Shown here one piece after another: positions 8,271-17,193 of a DNA stretch of 64,000 bases (positions within the stretch are counted from its first letter, which is position 1; each line of letters begins with the position of its first letter). This DNA comes from Leisingera sp. M658 (GTDB lineage Bacteria; Pseudomonadota; Alphaproteobacteria; Rhodobacterales; Rhodobacteraceae): assembly GCF_025144145.1 (NCBI RefSeq), contig NZ_CP083546.1, positions 2,310,501 through 2,374,500 on the forward strand, in the 5' to 3' direction. The notes beneath the pieces were generated by a model that did not search any database, had not been told where the DNA came from, and was given only the letters and a program-made list of their open reading frames with translations. The position numbers were made by a program, and so were the translations under genes.

Positions 8271-9296
8271 ATGGAAAATGAACGGAAACTGACAATTGCA
8301 CGGGCGATGGCCGAGGCCACTGCGCAGGAAATGCGTGATGACCCGAGCGTGTTCGTGATGGGTGAAGATATCGCTGAACTTGGCGGTGTCTTTGGCAACA
8401 CCCGCGGCCTGCTGGAGGAATTCGGCAAGGAACGGGTCCGCGATACCCCGATTTCCGAGACCGGGTTCATCGGCGCCGCGGTGGGTGCGGCGCAGGATGG
8501 CATGAAGCCGGTGGTTGAGCTGATGTTTGTGGATTTCTTCGGCGTCTGCTTTGACGCGATCTACAACCTTATGGCCAAGAACACCTACTTCTCGGGCGGC
8601 AACGTCAACGTGCCGATGGTGCTGATGACCTCCACCGGCGGCGGCTATTCGGATGCGGGGCAGCATTCGCAGTGCCTTTACGGCAGCTTTGCGCATTTGC
8701 CCGGCATGAAGGTCGTGAGTCCCTCCAACGCCTATGACGCCAAAGGGCTGATGACGGCGGCAATCCGTGATCCGAACCCGGTGATTTACATGTATCACAA
8801 GGGACTGCAGGGCATGGGCTGGCTGGGCACCGAGGCGGGCGCAATTACCCATGTGCCGGAAGAAAGCTATGAAGTTGAGATCGGCAAGGCGGCTATTGCC
8901 CGCGAAGGGCGCGATGTGACCATCGTGTCAATTGCCCAGGGCGTGCATCACGGGCTGAAGGCCGCCGATGCGCTGGCCCAGCAAGGCATTAGCGCCGAAG
9001 TGGTCGATCTGCGCTCGCTGGTGCCATTGGATCGCGAAACGGTGCGCGCCAGCGTCGCCAAGACCGGGCGGCTGATTGTGGTCGATGAGGATTATCACAG
9101 CTACGGCGTCTCGGGTGAGATCATCGCCACGGTCACCGAGAGCAACATGGCAGACCTGAAGGCGCCGCCGCGGCGGATCGCCTATCCGGATGTGCCGATC
9201 CCCTTTGCTCGGGTGATGGAACAGCACTGCCTGCCCAATGCGGACAAAATCGCCGCAGCCGCCCGCGACCTTTGCGGGGCGCCGGTTCCGGCCTGA
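8271..9296 (+). CDS. 2-oxoacid/acetoin dehydrogenase E1 component, beta subunit
   Basis: A 341-residue transketolase-like beta subunit. The pyrimidine-binding domain opens with MAEATAQEMRDDPSVFVMGED (in two parts: AMAEAT and FVMGEDIAELGG), the usual start for AcoB/PdhB; the C-terminal transketolase domain has VVDLRSLVPLDRETV and VDEDYHSYGV. It starts 21 bp after the E1 alpha stop with a GGGAGG site, so translation is probably coupled. It forms the alpha2beta2 E1 with the upstream product. Nothing is missing from the fold. Confidence 0.92.
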   Translation: MENERKLTIARAMAEATAQEMRDDPSVFVMGEDIAELGGVFGNTRGLLEEFGKERVRDTPISETGFIGAAVGAAQDGMKPVVELMFVDFFGVCFDAIYNLMAKNTYFSGGNVNVPMVLMTSTGGGYSDAGQHSQCLYGSFAHLPGMKVVSPSNAYDAKGLMTAAIRDPNPVIYMYHKGLQGMGWLGTEAGAITHVPEESYEVEIGKAAIAREGRDVTIVSIAQGVHHGLKAADALAQQGISAEVVDLRSLVPLDRETVRASVAKTGRLIVVDEDYHSYGVSGEIIATVTESNMADLKAPPRRIAYPDVPIPFARVMEQHCLPNADKIAAAARDLCGAPVPA

Positions 9297-9367
9297 ACGC
9301 ACTCAAAATTCCTAGAAACAATCAGCTGCCCCGCGGTGCCGGGGCGGCGCCAAGAGGAGATTGCCAA

Positions 9368-9601
9368 GTGGCAAACGATATCATCATTCCATCCGGCTTG
9401 TGGGAGGGCGATGACGAATGCGTCATCACCGCCTGGCTGGCAAGTGACGGCGCACAAGTCACCCAGGGCGCGCTGATTGCCGAGATCATGACGGCCAAGG
9501 TCCAGTACGAAATCACCGCACCGGTAAGCGGCACCCTGAGCATCGCAAAGCAGCAGGACGAAGTTGCGGCCAAGGGCGACGTGATCGGGGCGGTCTCATG
9601 A
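9368..9601 (+). CDS. Free-standing lipoyl-domain protein
   Basis: A 77-residue protein that is just one biotinyl/lipoyl domain. The strand pattern ILP-type start, hairpin EIMTAKV with the modified lysine at residue 44, and closing ITAPVSGTL fit the family, with TAK in place of the usual TDK. It starts with GTG behind GAGGAG and its stop overlaps the E2 start (ATGA). In normal E2 proteins this domain is fused ahead of the acyltransferase; here it is a separate, mobile acyl carrier. The nearby lipoate-ligase-like gene may load it. Confidence 0.85.
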   Translation: MANDIIIPSGLWEGDDECVITAWLASDGAQVTQGALIAEIMTAKVQYEITAPVSGTLSIAKQQDEVAAKGDVIGAVS

Positions 9602-10284
9602 CCGTGCAGGCGGCAAGTCCTGCTGTGGTTCCCCTGCGCGGGGCACGCGGGATGATCGCTGACAAGATGTGCGCCTCGCTGCGCGACGCGGCGCAGCTGA
9701 CCCACCATGCACGGGCAGACATGACTGCACTGCTGGCGGCCAAGGCGCATCTCAAGGAAGCGGGCACCGCGCTGTCGGTCGAAGACCTGCTGATAGGTGC
9801 GGTGGTCCGAACTCTGCGGCGCCATCCGGACATCAACGGCACCGTGCAGGACCGCGCTGTGCATCTGCCGGATGCCATTGATCTGGGGGTTGCCATCGCC
9901 CTGCCGGGCAACCTGCTGGCGGCACCCGCGATCTTCGGGGCGGAAAGCCTGGACCTTGAAGGCCTTCGGGCTGCGCGGCGGGATCTGGTGGCCCGCGCAA
10001 GGACAAACAAGTTGACAGTGCCGGAGATGACAGGCGGCACATTCACGGTCTCCAACCTCGGCCTCAGCCGGGTGGAGCAGTTCACGCCGATCCTGAATGC
10101 GCCGCAGATTGCCATTCTCGGCATCGGACGCACGGTCGAAACCGCGGTGCGCGACGGCGATGCCATCGCCTGGAAGCCTTATGCGGGCCTGTCGCTGACC
10201 TTTGACCACAGGGCCATTGACGGCGCCCCAGCGGCGAAGTTCCTGACGGATCTTTGCGAGGCGATCGAAGGTTTCGCGCCATGA
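9598..10284 (+). CDS. E2 acyltransferase catalytic domain without lipoyl domain
   Basis: A 228-residue chloramphenicol-acetyltransferase-type E2 core. The catalytic motif DHRAIDG lies at the C-terminus, with FTVSNLG and the expected core strands before it. A standard E2 also has a lipoyl domain and a peripheral-subunit-binding domain; both are absent here, and the lipoyl domain is the preceding separate gene (4-bp overlap). It would move the acyl group from the free lipoyl protein to CoA. Without the binding domain, how E1 and E3 dock is unclear. The next gene overlaps its stop by 4 bp. Confidence 0.85.
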   Translation: MTVQAASPAVVPLRGARGMIADKMCASLRDAAQLTHHARADMTALLAAKAHLKEAGTALSVEDLLIGAVVRTLRRHPDINGTVQDRAVHLPDAIDLGVAIALPGNLLAAPAIFGAESLDLEGLRAARRDLVARARTNKLTVPEMTGGTFTVSNLGLSRVEQFTPILNAPQIAILGIGRTVETAVRDGDAIAWKPYAGLSLTFDHRAIDGAPAAKFLTDLCEAIEGFAP

Positions 10285-10979
10285 TCACCCCGCCGTTTTC
10301 CACCGCTGCAGACGGGATAGCTCGCGAAGCCACCCTATTGCAGAAGGGTAAGCCTGCGCTGATGCTGTGGCAGGCGGCAGAAACCGCACTGGTGGTTCCG
10401 GCTGCCGTAGCACGCAGGGATGGTATGCAACGCTCGATGGCCGAAGCAGCCGAACAGGGCTGGCCGGTCACCGTGCGCGGAAGCGGCGGCGGCATTGTTC
10501 CACAAGGACCATCTACCCTGAACCTTGCCATGGTGCTGCCCTGTGCGGCGGGTTTCACGGTGGAGGACGGCTACCGGATGATCTGCGGCGCGGTGACTGA
10601 GGCGCTGACCCGATTTGACATCACCGCAGAAACCGGCGCCTGCCCGGGCGCCTTCTGCGATGGCGCCTGGAACGTTCTTGCAGGCGGCCGCAAGCTGGCT
10701 GGCACCGCACAGCGCTGGCGCGCCGCGACGCGGGAGAGGGTTGTGCTGGCGCATGCCGCGATTCTCGTCCGGACGCCGCAGCCGGATCTGTGGCCGGTGC
10801 TTCGGCAGTTGCAGGCCGCCGCCTTTGCAGCAGAACCGCCCTTACGGACGGGTGCTCATATTGCCCTGGACGCGCTGTTACCCGGCAGCATGGGCCAATC
10901 AGCCTTTCCCGGCGCCCTGATCAGAGCCGCGGAGGACCGGCTGACTGCTCTGACGCGCCGCGAAAAACAAGCGGCCTGA
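10281..10979 (+). CDS. Lipoate-protein ligase A-like protein
   Basis: A 232-residue member of the BPL/LplA/LipB cofactor-transferase family. The lipoate-binding loop RGSGGGIVPQGPSTLNLAMV and the lysine motif GGRKLAGTAQRW are present, matching LplA-like enzymes, while the small C-terminal domain of E. coli LplA is lacking. It overlaps the E2 stop by ATGA, so it is made together with the split E2. Most likely it attaches or transfers lipoate (or octanoate) to Lys44 of the free lipoyl protein. It could instead be an amidotransferase of the LipL type; the sequence alone does not decide. Confidence 0.8.
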   Translation: MITPPFSTAADGIAREATLLQKGKPALMLWQAAETALVVPAAVARRDGMQRSMAEAAEQGWPVTVRGSGGGIVPQGPSTLNLAMVLPCAAGFTVEDGYRMICGAVTEALTRFDITAETGACPGAFCDGAWNVLAGGRKLAGTAQRWRAATRERVVLAHAAILVRTPQPDLWPVLRQLQAAAFAAEPPLRTGAHIALDALLPGSMGQSAFPGALIRAAEDRLTALTRREKQAA

Positions 10980-11014
10980 CCGCATCAACACCACTCACTG
11001 GGAGGAGAGTAACC

Positions 11015-11608
11015 ATGACAATCAGATTCCACCGGCGCGGCAAGGAGAAGGGCGGCAGTGCCGCCATGAACCGCCGCATGTTCCTGATGACGACCACACT
11101 GGCCGGCGTCACCACCAATGCCATGCTCGGAAGCGCATCCTTTGCGTCATCAGCGGTGCTCGACGAGGCGCAGGGCGCCAGCCTGCTGCGGATGATCCAG
11201 GATATCTACCCGCATCCGGATGTGCTGCAGGTTTCACACTACGAGGCGATTGCTGCCACAGTGATGAAGAACGCCGAAGCGGATGCGGCGACCGCCAGTG
11301 GGCTGACTGATGGCCTGGCGCGGATCGACGCCAAGGCGCAGGAGCTGTTCGGCACCCCTTACACTGGCATCGAAGACCCGGACGCGCGTGAAGGCCTGCT
11401 GCGCCATTTTCAGGACGAGGGCTTCTTTCAGGGGGTCCGCTGGACCGCCTACTTTGGCATCTACGACAACAAGGAGGTCTGGCCGCTATTCGGCTACGAG
11501 GGCTCCTCAGTTGAGCACGGCGGCTACATCGACCGTGGGTTCTCCGACATCACCTTTGTTCCCGAGGGGCCGACCCTTGAGGAACGCATGGCCGACGTTC
11601 AGGCATAA
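11015..11608 (+). CDS. Tat-exported small subunit of a GMC dehydrogenase (gluconate 2-DH subunit 3-like)
   Basis: A 197-residue protein whose N-terminal region carries a twin-arginine signal (NRRMFLM at residues 19-25, then a hydrophobic stretch to about residue 48, SFASSA). The mature part resembles the small gamma subunit of gluconate 2-dehydrogenase and of FAD-glucose dehydrogenase, which escorts the flavoprotein through the Tat system. The flavoprotein gene follows 12 bp later and has no signal of its own, which fits that escort role. GGAGGAGAG precedes the ATG; an inner ATG (MNRRMF) is an alternative start. Confidence 0.75.
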   Translation: MTIRFHRRGKEKGGSAAMNRRMFLMTTTLAGVTTNAMLGSASFASSAVLDEAQGASLLRMIQDIYPHPDVLQVSHYEAIAATVMKNAEADAATASGLTDGLARIDAKAQELFGTPYTGIEDPDAREGLLRHFQDEGFFQGVRWTAYFGIYDNKEVWPLFGYEGSSVEHGGYIDRGFSDITFVPEGPTLEERMADVQA

Positions 11609-11620
11609 GGGGAGGCTGAC

Positions 11621-13198
11621 ATGACAAAATTCGACCTCAACGACGACAATGTGGTTGTCATCATCGGCTCCGGCGCGGGCGGTGGCACCCTGGCAAACGA
11701 ACTGGCCCAGAAGGGTGTCAAATCGGTTGTTCTGGAAGCTGGCAAGCGGTTTGACCTGAGCGATATCGAAAACGACGAATGGGCAATGTTCCAGAAAATC
11801 TCCTGGCTGGATAAACGCTATTCCGGCGGCGGCTGGCACGGGGCGGTGAACCACCCGACGCTGCCTGCCTGGATCGTCAAAGGCTATGGCGGCTCGACCA
11901 TCCACTGGGCGGGCGTCGCCCTGCGGTTCAAGGATTTCGAGTTCAAGACCCGCAGCACCTATGGCGAAATCGACGGCGCCAATGTCGAAGACTGGCCGAT
12001 CGACCTGGCGGAAATGACGCCCTGGTATGAAAAGGCCGAGCTGAAGATGGGCGTCACCGGCAGAACCACCGGCATGCCGCATCTTCCCTGGAACAACGGG
12101 TTCCGGGTGCTGGCCGAAGGCTGCCGCCGCACCGGGCGCAGCGATTACCGCTCGGGACCGATGGCGATCAACTCGGTTGAACGTGACGGCCGCCCGGCCT
12201 GCCAGCAGATCGGGTTCTGCATGCAGGGCTGCGCCATCGGCGCCAAGTGGTCGACGATGTACACCGAACTGCCCCGCGCCGAGGACACCGGCAACTGCGA
12301 GGTGCGCACCGATGCGATGGTGCTGCGGATCGAGCATGACGATGCAGGCAAGGTGAACGCGGTGGTTTATGCAGACAGCGAGGGCAACCAGCACCGCCAG
12401 AAGGCGCGTGTTGTCTGCGTCGCGGGCAATTCCATCGAAAGCCCGCGGATGCTGCTGAACTCGGCCTCCGCGATGTTCCCGGACGGCCTTGCCAATTCCT
12501 CCGGCCAGGTGGGCAAGAACTACATGAACCACACCACCGGCGGGGTCTACGCGGTGCTGCCGGAGAAGGTGCATATGCACCGCGGCACCTCGGTGGCCGG
12601 GATCGTCGGCGATGAGGTCTACCACGACGCTTCGCGCGGGTTCAGCGGCGGTTACTACCTTGAATTCCTATCGCTTGGCCTGCCGTTCATGGCCGCCTTC
12701 CTGGAACCGGGAAACACCGGCTGGGGCCGCAGCGTGGCAGGCGCGCTGGAAAACTACGACCGGATGTCAGGAGTCTGGGTGCTGGGCGAGGATCTGGCGC
12801 AGGAGCGAAACGCGATCACCCTGCACGGCAGCGAGACCGATCAGTACGGTCTGCCGGTGCCGGTCGTCTCCAAGACCCCGCATAACAACGACTACGAGAT
12901 GACGGCACATATGTACGAGACCTCGGCGCAGATTTACGAGGCCGTCGGCGCCACTGATGTCTATGAGCTGCCCGCCTATCCGGCGACCCACAACATGGGC
13001 ACCAACCGGATGCACGCCGATCCCGCCAAGGGCGTCGTCAATGCCTACGGGCAGACGCATGACATCGATAACCTGTTTGTCTCGGATGGCAGCCAGTTCA
13101 CCTCCTCGGCGGCCTGCAACCCGACGCTGACCATCGTGGCGCTGGCCATCCGCCAGGCGGAATACATCGCACAGGAAATGAACGCGCAGAACATCTGA
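11621..13198 (+). CDS. GMC-family FAD dehydrogenase with an iron-sulfur cysteine motif
   Basis: A 525-residue flavoprotein. The FAD-binding GSGAGGGTLANELA is at residues 16-29 and the C-terminal catalytic region has HNMGTNRMH and AACNPTLT. Cys194, Cys200 and Cys204 form C-x5-C-x3-C, the spacing of the 3Fe-4S site in FAD-glucose dehydrogenase and gluconate 2-dehydrogenase. It has no signal peptide; the preceding Tat protein is its likely partner, placing it in the periplasm. The usual third subunit, a multihaem cytochrome c, is absent from the locus. It would oxidise an alcohol or polyol and feed electrons to another carrier. Substrate unknown. Confidence 0.88.
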   Translation: MTKFDLNDDNVVVIIGSGAGGGTLANELAQKGVKSVVLEAGKRFDLSDIENDEWAMFQKISWLDKRYSGGGWHGAVNHPTLPAWIVKGYGGSTIHWAGVALRFKDFEFKTRSTYGEIDGANVEDWPIDLAEMTPWYEKAELKMGVTGRTTGMPHLPWNNGFRVLAEGCRRTGRSDYRSGPMAINSVERDGRPACQQIGFCMQGCAIGAKWSTMYTELPRAEDTGNCEVRTDAMVLRIEHDDAGKVNAVVYADSEGNQHRQKARVVCVAGNSIESPRMLLNSASAMFPDGLANSSGQVGKNYMNHTTGGVYAVLPEKVHMHRGTSVAGIVGDEVYHDASRGFSGGYYLEFLSLGLPFMAAFLEPGNTGWGRSVAGALENYDRMSGVWVLGEDLAQERNAITLHGSETDQYGLPVPVVSKTPHNNDYEMTAHMYETSAQIYEAVGATDVYELPAYPATHNMGTNRMHADPAKGVVNAYGQTHDIDNLFVSDGSQFTSSAACNPTLTIVALAIRQAEYIAQEMNAQNI

Positions 13199-13308
13199 CG
13201 CGGCACGTTTTCTCCCTGGCGGCCCATTCTTTCGAGGCGGGCTGCCCCTGCCGCTTCGGGAGTTTCTTATGCCCCCCCGAAGCGGCGACAAAACAGAAGG
13301 AAATCGAC

Positions 13309-13899
13309 ATGTTCGGAAAACTGAAAAGTATCACCCTTATGACCCTGCTGGGATTGAGCATACCGGCCGCGGCTGTGGCCCAGATGCCCGGCATGCGCGG
13401 CACGCAACATATCGGAATTACGGTGCCGGATGTTGACGAGGCGGTGGAATTCCTAGTCGACGTGCTGGGCTGTGAGTCATTCTTTTCGTTCGGTCCGTTC
13501 GGCCCGTTCGAGGATGACTGGATGACCAGGAATCTCAATGTCGACGCCAATGCCGTGATCGACATCATCACAATGGTGCGCTGTGGCAACGGCCCTGCAC
13601 TCGAGGTGTTCAAATACGCTGCTCCGGATCAGAACAAGACCCCGCCGAAGAACAGCGACATCGGCGGCTATCATATCGCGCTCTATGTCGACGATATCAA
13701 CACGGCGACGCAATACCTGCGCGACAACGGTGTTCAGGTCCTGGAGGCGCCCCACCCGCTGCCCGGAACGGAACTGGAAGGCCTGGAATGGGTGTATTTC
13801 CTGTCGCCTTGGGGCATGCAGATGGAAATTGTAAGCCATCCCGACGGCATCGCATTCGACCAAAGGGGCGATAGCCGTCTTTGGGACCCGCGTTCCTGA
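13309..13899 (+). CDS. Exported VOC-family (glyoxalase/dioxygenase-like) protein
   Basis: A 196-residue protein with a Sec signal peptide (hydrophobic core TLMTLLGLSIPAAAVA, cleavage probably after AVA-Q, about residue 25). The rest is a single vicinal-oxygen-chelate domain with two beta-alpha-beta-beta-beta units; candidate metal ligands are His in TQHIGI, Glu in LEVFKY, His in GYHIAL and Glu in QMEIVSH. An exported VOC protein beside a periplasmic dehydrogenase suggests it acts on the dehydrogenase product or substrate outside the cytoplasm. It is 110 bp after the GMC gene, with an AAGGAAAT site. The exact reaction is not predictable. Confidence 0.8.
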   Translation: MFGKLKSITLMTLLGLSIPAAAVAQMPGMRGTQHIGITVPDVDEAVEFLVDVLGCESFFSFGPFGPFEDDWMTRNLNVDANAVIDIITMVRCGNGPALEVFKYAAPDQNKTPPKNSDIGGYHIALYVDDINTATQYLRDNGVQVLEAPHPLPGTELEGLEWVYFLSPWGMQMEIVSHPDGIAFDQRGDSRLWDPRS

Positions 13900-13970
13900 A
13901 AACCAGGAAATCACAACAATCCGGACCTCTGCAATCGACATCAGGGGTCCGGAAGATGGGGGAATTTGAT

Positions 13971-15248
13971 ATGACGGAGCCAAGATCTTCCGGGATCGTT
14001 CCATTCCGAAAAAGCCTGTTTATCGCCTTACTGTCGCTTGCCGTGCTTTTCTGCGGCCCTCAGGGTGCCCGTGCGCATTTCAGCAACGCTGATCCGCGCA
14101 TCATCCATATCGCGGCGCAAGGCAATGATCGGGCGATGATCCTGATCCGCATGCCCGCGCCCCTGGCGCTCTTGCCCGATGACTGGCAAGGCAGAGACGA
14201 GGTTCGGCTTCCTCCTTTTGCTGCCGAAATGAACGGTGAGCCGGTTCTTGACACCGCTGCCATCGCAAAGTCAGACGAGGCGGTGAAACTGCGGCTGCGC
14301 GATGTTGTGACACTATGGGTCTCGGGGCAACGCCAGGAAACCCGGGTCGAGAAGTTCAGGTTCTGGGAAGACAGCGCACGTCCTTCTTTTGGCACCCTCA
14401 AGTCCGCGCTATCTGCCTATGAGGCTCCGTTTAGCAAAGACCGCGAGACACCGCTGCCTTACTTCGATCTCACGCTTGATGTTATGATCTCCGTACCCTC
14501 CGGCATCCTGGCGCAGGAAATACGCCTGGACTCCCAGCTTGGCCGGAATTTTCGTGTGATGGAGAGTCTCGGAACAGTGACGAAACTGCACCGGGAAACA
14601 GGCATCGAAACAAGGGCGACAATGGGCGTGCTGCAAGTGTCCTTTCCAGCCTTGCCGACGACAACCAAGATCCTGCTGGACACCGCCAAGTCGGGGGCCG
14701 AGCATATTTATCGCGGGCCCGATCACCTGGCCTTGATCACCCTGATCGCCATCGCGGCACAGCACTGGCGTCAGGCACTTTCCTGGGCCTCAGCCTTCAC
14801 TGTCGGGCATATGATCACCCTCGTGGCCGGCCTTTACGGTTTTGCACCGTCAGCGTCCTGGTTCGTGCCGGTGGTCGAAACCGCGATCATCTTGTCGATC
14901 ATCTACGCCTGCGCCGCTGTTTTCCTGCGGCAGGGCCGTGCGTTCGGCTGGGCAAGCCTTCTGATTGTCGGATTGTTTCATGGTTACGGTTTTGCCGCTT
15001 CGGCGTCCGAAGCGCTTTTCACGGGCCAGTTTGATCCTCTGGTTCTGATTTCTTTCGCGATAGGGTTGGAGCTATGTCAGTTTGCCATTTACGCAATGGC
15101 TCTGCCATTGATTGTGATTGCTGACCGTATCCCGCCCAAAATCCGAATCTCGTGGCGCAAAGCAGTAGTGCTTGGCATAATGGTCTTCGCAATTTCGGCG
15201 GCGATCTCGCGCCTGTCCGATACGGCCAGCGCTTTCGCCGTAGCGTGA
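13971..15248 (+). CDS. HupE/UreJ-like membrane protein with a periplasmic domain
   Basis: A 425-residue protein with a signal peptide (about residues 18-40, ending ARAHF), a periplasmic beta-rich domain of some 200 residues, and six or so membrane helices in the C-terminal half. The membrane part has the histidine motifs HIYRGPDH, FTVGHMITL and GLFHGYGFA seen in HupE/UreJ nickel or cobalt permeases. It may import a metal, perhaps for the VOC protein or another locus enzyme. The ATG at 13971 follows a GGGGGA site; the ATG at 13956 is an alternative. It is the last plus-strand gene of the locus. Confidence 0.75.
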   Translation: MTEPRSSGIVPFRKSLFIALLSLAVLFCGPQGARAHFSNADPRIIHIAAQGNDRAMILIRMPAPLALLPDDWQGRDEVRLPPFAAEMNGEPVLDTAAIAKSDEAVKLRLRDVVTLWVSGQRQETRVEKFRFWEDSARPSFGTLKSALSAYEAPFSKDRETPLPYFDLTLDVMISVPSGILAQEIRLDSQLGRNFRVMESLGTVTKLHRETGIETRATMGVLQVSFPALPTTTKILLDTAKSGAEHIYRGPDHLALITLIAIAAQHWRQALSWASAFTVGHMITLVAGLYGFAPSASWFVPVVETAIILSIIYACAAVFLRQGRAFGWASLLIVGLFHGYGFAASASEALFTGQFDPLVLISFAIGLELCQFAIYAMALPLIVIADRIPPKIRISWRKAVVLGIMVFAISAAISRLSDTASAFAVA

Positions 15249-15358
15249 TTTCAGAAGGGTTGAAGACCTGTTCGCACCGGGTTCCTGATCGAAATCAAGG
15301 CACGCTGCTTTGCCGGGTTCCTGGGCGCACTTGGTTGATCGGGTGCAGGTCCAAGAAA

Positions 15359-17089
15359 CTATTCCGGACGCTGCAGCCCTTCCGAGGCAATCCAGCGGTT
15401 GAGCGTTGCGCGGCTCTTGCCCAGCAGGCGCGCGGCCTTTGTCACGTTCCAGTTGGTGCTGTCCAACGCGTCCCGCAGCGACGCCCGCGTCAGCGCTTTG
15501 GAACTTTCCTCCCGCGGCGCCAGCAAGCGTGCCGGAAGGTCGGTCACGTTGATCCGCCTGCCGTTGCCGCAAATCACCGCCTCGCGCAGAACAGCCAGCA
15601 TTTCCCGCCTGTTGCCTGGCCAATGGTAACCGGTCAGCACATCCAGGGCGTTTTCAGCGATCTCGATGGCAGTATCAAAACTCTCCGCGATGACATTGGC
15701 CAGCACCGTCTCGCAATCCCGCTCGGTAACCGGCGGCAGTTCAACAACTGACTGTGCCAGAAGATACAAGAGGTTCCTGGGAATGCCCTCGTCACTCTCA
15801 AGCTGCAGCCACGGTTTGCCCGCGGTGAACAGCACCACCGGAGGATGCGCCTTTGAGCCGCTGTCTGCCCGGCTGCTGTCAAGATAGCGTTCGAGGACTG
15901 CTTGCGCTTCTGCCGACAGAGTTTCGACATTCTTCAGGATCAATGTCGGAGCTATGTCGCAAACCGGGTAATCGCTGAGGAAGTCCAGGCTTTTCAGTGC
16001 CTCTGCGAGATCGGTTTCGGTGCCGCTATGGGCCGCATCTAGGGTGAGCGTCATTGGAGTGTCGAGGTTCTGGTCTTCCAAAAGCGCCCGGGCAAACCGT
16101 CCGGCCCCTGTGCCAGCCGCGCCGCAAATCAGCAATGGCACCCGGTGCGCCACCAGTTTGCGGGCCCGCTCCGCCAAGACCGGCAAGCCGCCGCCCTCCG
16201 CAATCAGCCGCCCCAGTGTGGCGTCCTTGTCGATCCGCGCAGGAAGGCGCGGCTTATCGGGGTGCAGCACCTTGCGCTTGGGCGGAACCACAGCCGGCCC
16301 GCGCAGGCTGATTTTAAGGTTTTTCAAATCGGAAATGTAACGCCCTGCAAGACCCTGGTGTTCGGTCGGCCGTGCGGCATCGCGCCAGAGCGGCAGGTGC
16401 GAGATGATGACACCGTCTTCATCGCAGGCCACCAGGGTTTCAAAGATGCGGTTCTGCTCCAAGTCCTGCGACAACACGCGCCCGGTGAGCTTGTCCGCGT
16501 GAAAATTGCGAAACAGGCGTGTTTGAAACTGACGGGAGGCTCGCCGCACGACCTGCTCGCACAAGGCGTGTTCCTCGGGACGCCGATGCAGAGATCCCAC
16601 CAGCGTTATTGTTCCGATCAGGTTGTTCTGGGCATCGGTCAGCGGCGCTGAGCTGCAGCTGAGCTGGTGAAAGCAATCGTAAAAATGCTCGCCTCCGCGT
16701 ACCGTCAGGACCCGGCCGGACTGCATCGCCATCGCGATCCCATTGGTGCCTGCAACACGCTCATCCCATACCGCCCCTCTGACAAGGCCGCTTCTTTGAA
16801 ATTCCGCCTCCACCCCCTCGGGCGCATAGGATTCAATTACAATTCCGTCTGCATCAGTGATCAGCAAGCAATACCTAGAGCGGCTGGGCAGCAGAGCGGA
16901 TTTGTCTACCTCTGCCGCCGCCCCGCCAGCCTGATCCAGAAACCTCTCATTGCGGTGGATGATTTCGTCGGCCTGCAGCCGCAGGATCGGGTTTCTGGTG
17001 CTTGACGTCAGGCTGTGCTTGGATTGGCTCCGCTCCCGTGAGGACCGGATCAGCTTGTCCACGGATGTCCTGTCCAAAAAAGCGGACAT
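15359..17089 (-). CDS. AcoR-like regulator with a degenerate AAA+ domain
   Basis: A 576-residue protein laid out like AcoR: N-terminal GAF domain (GAVWDERVAGTNGIAMA and GGEHFYDCFHQLSCSSAPL, about residues 100-170), central AAA+ region, and a C-terminal Fis helix-turn-helix (NVTKAARLLGKSRATLNRW). The AAA+ part is decayed: Walker A reads GAAGTGAGR without the lysine, Walker B reads TLILKNVE without its acidic pair, and the GAFTGA loop that touches sigma-54 is missing. It probably binds DNA and a ligand but works without sigma-54. Start at ATG 17089, 8 nt after AGGAGG. It lies convergent to the operon it probably controls. Confidence 0.85.
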   Translation of the reverse strand: MSAFLDRTSVDKLIRSSRERSQSKHSLTSSTRNPILRLQADEIIHRNERFLDQAGGAAAEVDKSALLPSRSRYCLLITDADGIVIESYAPEGVEAEFQRSGLVRGAVWDERVAGTNGIAMAMQSGRVLTVRGGEHFYDCFHQLSCSSAPLTDAQNNLIGTITLVGSLHRRPEEHALCEQVVRRASRQFQTRLFRNFHADKLTGRVLSQDLEQNRIFETLVACDEDGVIISHLPLWRDAARPTEHQGLAGRYISDLKNLKISLRGPAVVPPKRKVLHPDKPRLPARIDKDATLGRLIAEGGGLPVLAERARKLVAHRVPLLICGAAGTGAGRFARALLEDQNLDTPMTLTLDAAHSGTETDLAEALKSLDFLSDYPVCDIAPTLILKNVETLSAEAQAVLERYLDSSRADSGSKAHPPVVLFTAGKPWLQLESDEGIPRNLLYLLAQSVVELPPVTERDCETVLANVIAESFDTAIEIAENALDVLTGYHWPGNRREMLAVLREAVICGNGRRINVTDLPARLLAPREESSKALTRASLRDALDSTNWNVTKAARLLGKSRATLNRWIASEGLQRPE

Positions 17090-17193
17090 TTCTTGCACCT
17101 CCTGTTCTTCAGCCTTTCCGTTGCTTACCGATTGTCAGGCGAGTTTCGCTGAAATCATGCTCTGTGTCCAACCTGGTCAAACCCGAACGACAG

